Positions 61,870-64,000 of a DNA stretch of 64,000 nucleotides are shown one piece after another. A model generated the notes under the pieces. The model did no database searches. It was not told the origin of the DNA and saw only the letters and a list, made by a program, of their open reading frames with translations. Made by a program: the position numbers and the translations under genes. The DNA is from Bombyx mori (lineage: Eukaryota > Arthropoda > Insecta > Lepidoptera > Bombycidae). The stretch covers positions 7,626,001 to 7,690,000 of the forward strand of contig NC_085108.1 of assembly GCF_030269925.1 (NCBI RefSeq). Reading direction: 5' to 3'. Positions within the stretch are counted from its first letter, which is position 1. Each line of letters starts with the position of its first letter.

Positions 61870-62320
61870 TTCAGCTTAGGATGCGTAAAGCCAAGATTCG
61901 TCCGTTTCAGACAGCGACTCAGGGAGCAGCCAAACTTTTTAAAATGAAAAACCAGTGCAACATGAGTAACGGTTTTAGATGACCCGAATAAGTGATGACA
62001 AACAAATGTCTACTCTAGTTCTTTACTCTTTTATTCTCTTGTATTAAATGATCCACAAATCACAGCAACACATTTTTTTATTGGAAAGTAAAATACAGAA
62101 TTAAAACAAAAACACGGGTAGTTAACATTACAAGTGTATACCGTTCAAATGGCTTTGTTTAATCAAATATAAAAGCATAGGGAAAAATTAAATGACATTG
62201 TGCTAAATTTAAACTAGATTTGTTCGTGCAACATCGACGTATATAATTTAATGAAATAAGCAAAATGGTGTACTGTATTTTTTTAGATTTTATCACTTAA
62301 AAAATCAAACTTGGTTCAGT
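61870..62320. other. AT-rich intergenic DNA
   Basis: No gene seen between two secreted-protein loci. Confidence 0.45.
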
Positions 62321-62321
62321 G

Positions 62322-62933
62322 CTAAGCACCGCCTGCCGCCGCGGCTGCCGCACTACGGCCGGCAGCTGCTGCGGCCGCACCGCCGCCAGCTGCCGCTGCT
62401 GCGGCTGCAGCTGGGCTGCCTTTTTGGCAGTTGCTGCAATTTCCATCTCCCCCATTTGCTCCATTATCTCTTCCGTCACCTCCGTCATCTCCGCCGTCTC
62501 CACCATCATTTCTTCCGTCTCCTCCATCTCCCCCTTCACCACCATCATCCCCGCCTTCTCCATTATCTCCATCATCTCCGCCTTCTCCTTCGTCACCACC
62601 ATCTCCTCCATCTCCTTCGTCTCCGCCATCATCTCCTCCATCGTCGCCGCCGTCTCCTCCTTCTCCTTCGTCTCCACCATCATCTCCACCGTCTCCTCCA
62701 TCTCCACCATCATCACCATCATCACCAGGGTTGTCTACTCCAGTGCCTCTATCGTCTCCCCCTTCCCCTTCGTCACCGTTCCCATTATCTCCATCTCCAC
62801 CCCCACCGTTGCCGCCACCACAATCACCACAACCACCACTACCAAGGCCTAATGTATTTAGAACTGGGTTAAGTATCGAAGGAGCAGGAGCAGCTTCGAC
62901 ATACGTCACGGCCACCACGACCAACAGCAACAA
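62322..62933 (-). CDS. Secreted Gly/Asp-rich protein, second exon (203 codons)
   Basis: Acceptor 'ctgttttatttccag' then LLLLVVVAVTYVEAAPAP, the end of a signal peptide, in phase 0 as in the sister genes. Residues 35-38 are C-x2-C (CGDC). About 120 residues of GD/GGDD/GGDE repeats follow, then a second C-x2-C (CSNC, residues 166-169) and a poly-Ala/Gly tail to TAG or equivalent stop at 62322. The protein has an extremely acidic centre with no aromatic residues and could bind calcium or other cations. The opposite strand has long open frames only because of the triplet repeat. The first exon must lie to the right; none was found before 64000. Confidence 0.7.
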   Translation of the reverse strand: MLLLVVVAVTYVEAAPAPSILNPVLNTLGLGSGGCGDCGGGNGGGGDGDNGNGDEGEGGDDRGTGVDNPGDDGDDGGDGGDGGDDGGDEGEGGDGGDDGGDDGGDEGDGGDGGDEGEGGDDGDNGEGGDDGGEGGDGGDGRNDGGDGGDDGGDGRDNGANGGDGNCSNCQKGSPAAAAAAAAGGGAAAAAAGRSAAAAAAGGA

Positions 62934-62943
62934 CTGGAAATAA

Positions 62944-64000
62944 AACAGAGATTAACGGCAATGCTATATGTATTTACGGGCTACCTATTACAATCGGCTT
63001 CTCACTTTGCCCCTGTCACTGTCCATGTGGAGCGGTGACAACAATAAAATTCAATGTTTTCTTACAGTATTTTTAATTCAAATTTATTAAAATTTATTTT
63101 CTATTTTTTAGTTGTATTTTCTATAAGAGCGTTTTTTTTTTGTTTTTTTTAAACTATTACTTATTTTTCATTTTTTAGTTTAATTTTAATTTTTTCGATT
63201 CTTTTTTTTTTAATTTTTATAAAATTTCATCTGAATCAGTCGGTAGCTTATCCGATCGGCGCCCTTGGTAGTTTCCCTTCTTGGTCTTAACGCATACACT
63301 TTGGGTATCAGCAAAACAAAAAGTCGTTATTCCTGATTATCCTAGTAAGGATAACGGATCAAACTGCTTAAAACATTGAATTGTTATCGGTCCTTAATAA
63401 GTATGCCAAATTTCGAGTTAATCCGACGTTTTGAAGGGGTTCAAAATCATGTTCAAATATTCCGTTACATACTAAGCATACGTCTGAAGTTAATAAAAAC
63501 GTATTAAATAGTGATATCACGGGGACTCACGGGGGGGAGAGTGGCCAGTCTAATTTTTTACTACATTACCTAAAACATAATTCAAGGGCTTGCAGAAGAG
63601 GATATAATTCTAAACTGGTTAAGAACATTTCTTAATTCGTCGAGTCGATTATTTTAATAGAGCACCATGTTTTTGGCTCGCTGTATCCTTTGGAGACGCC
63701 CTGTATAGTTCGTTCTATATAGTTGGTGGATCTCAAAGTTGAAAAACAAAAGCTGTGAATTATTTTAATTGAAGTAATTTTAAGTCGTTACAAAGATTTC
63801 TAGATTAAATTTAACACCTCCAGAAAATTATATAATAGTATACGTCCAGATCAATGCTAGGATAGCCTTAGGAAGCTAACTTGTGTTGGCAACAAATATT
63901 GTCAAGACGTAAATAACCAGAGCTACGCTTCAAGTGGCAAATAACTTAATTAAAAGGGAGTTCAAACGCGAATCGACCTCAAATTCCGCGGTACATTAGG
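62944..64000. other. Repeat and gene-free DNA at right edge
   Basis: 63070-63515 is another copy of the RTE-like 3' repeat. 63516-64000 holds nothing recognisable. No ATG-plus-five-codon exon was seen on the minus strand here. Confidence 0.5.

Noticed and set aside
62319..62943. Long open frames on the plus strand rich in Ser/Pro/His/Leu
   Set aside because: They are reflections of the GD-type triplet repeat of the minus-strand gene and lack signal or splice context.

Overview
This window is insect nuclear DNA, almost certainly from the silkworm genus Bombyx (B. mori or B. mandarina). About thirty full or partial copies of a tRNA-headed SINE that matches Bm1 are scattered on both strands, together with Jockey/CR1/RTE LINE pieces, Helitrons, a maT mariner and a Ty3-like LTR element. 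Genes are small and split by introns, with TATA boxes and AATAAA signals. There are no bacterial-type operons. By eye, well over two thirds of the window is repeat.

The host content is a cluster of genes for small secreted proteins. Seven share one plan: a TATA-type box about 30-90 bp upstream, a first coding exon of exactly five codons (MKIAV, MKAAV, MDSVA twice, MKLSK, MRFVV, MKILL), a phase-0 GT donor, a transposon-filled intron, and a second exon that opens with the hydrophobic core of the signal peptide. Second exons of the same or a similar type, without a located first exon, lie at 43938-44150, 59597-59790, 61582-61716 and 62322-62933. The mature parts are Ala/Ser/Gly-rich, acidic or very short. 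The plan recalls silk-gland secreted proteins, but that link is inference. Two peritrophin-like genes (CBM14 chitin-binding domains) lie in an inverted duplication near the left end.

Layout. 1-3092 and 16901-21316 form an inverted repeat carrying the two convergent peritrophin copies. Between them lie small-peptide genes at 5143-6385 and 13520-16483, and the left arm (8956-12210) of a second inverted repeat whose right arm is at 38058-41086; its arms carry twin 41-residue peptide genes. 22547-23800 is a dead maT mariner. 25791-34059 is an LTR retrotransposon with identical 287-bp LTRs, a gag gene, no pol, and about 4.75 kb of a 32-bp satellite organised in a 70-monomer (2240-bp) higher-order repeat. 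35606-36933 and 41831-43426 are further peptide genes. 44541-46660 is a decayed Helitron. 47022-52093 is a nearly complete Jockey-clade LINE with a frameshift between endonuclease and reverse transcriptase. 52.1-57.5 kb is a mosaic of LINE and SINE pieces. 57.7-63 kb holds the last group of secreted-protein genes, two of them very acidic.

The introns of the small genes take most of the insertions while their short exons stay open, which suggests the exons are under constraint. Function of the peptides cannot be read from sequence alone.
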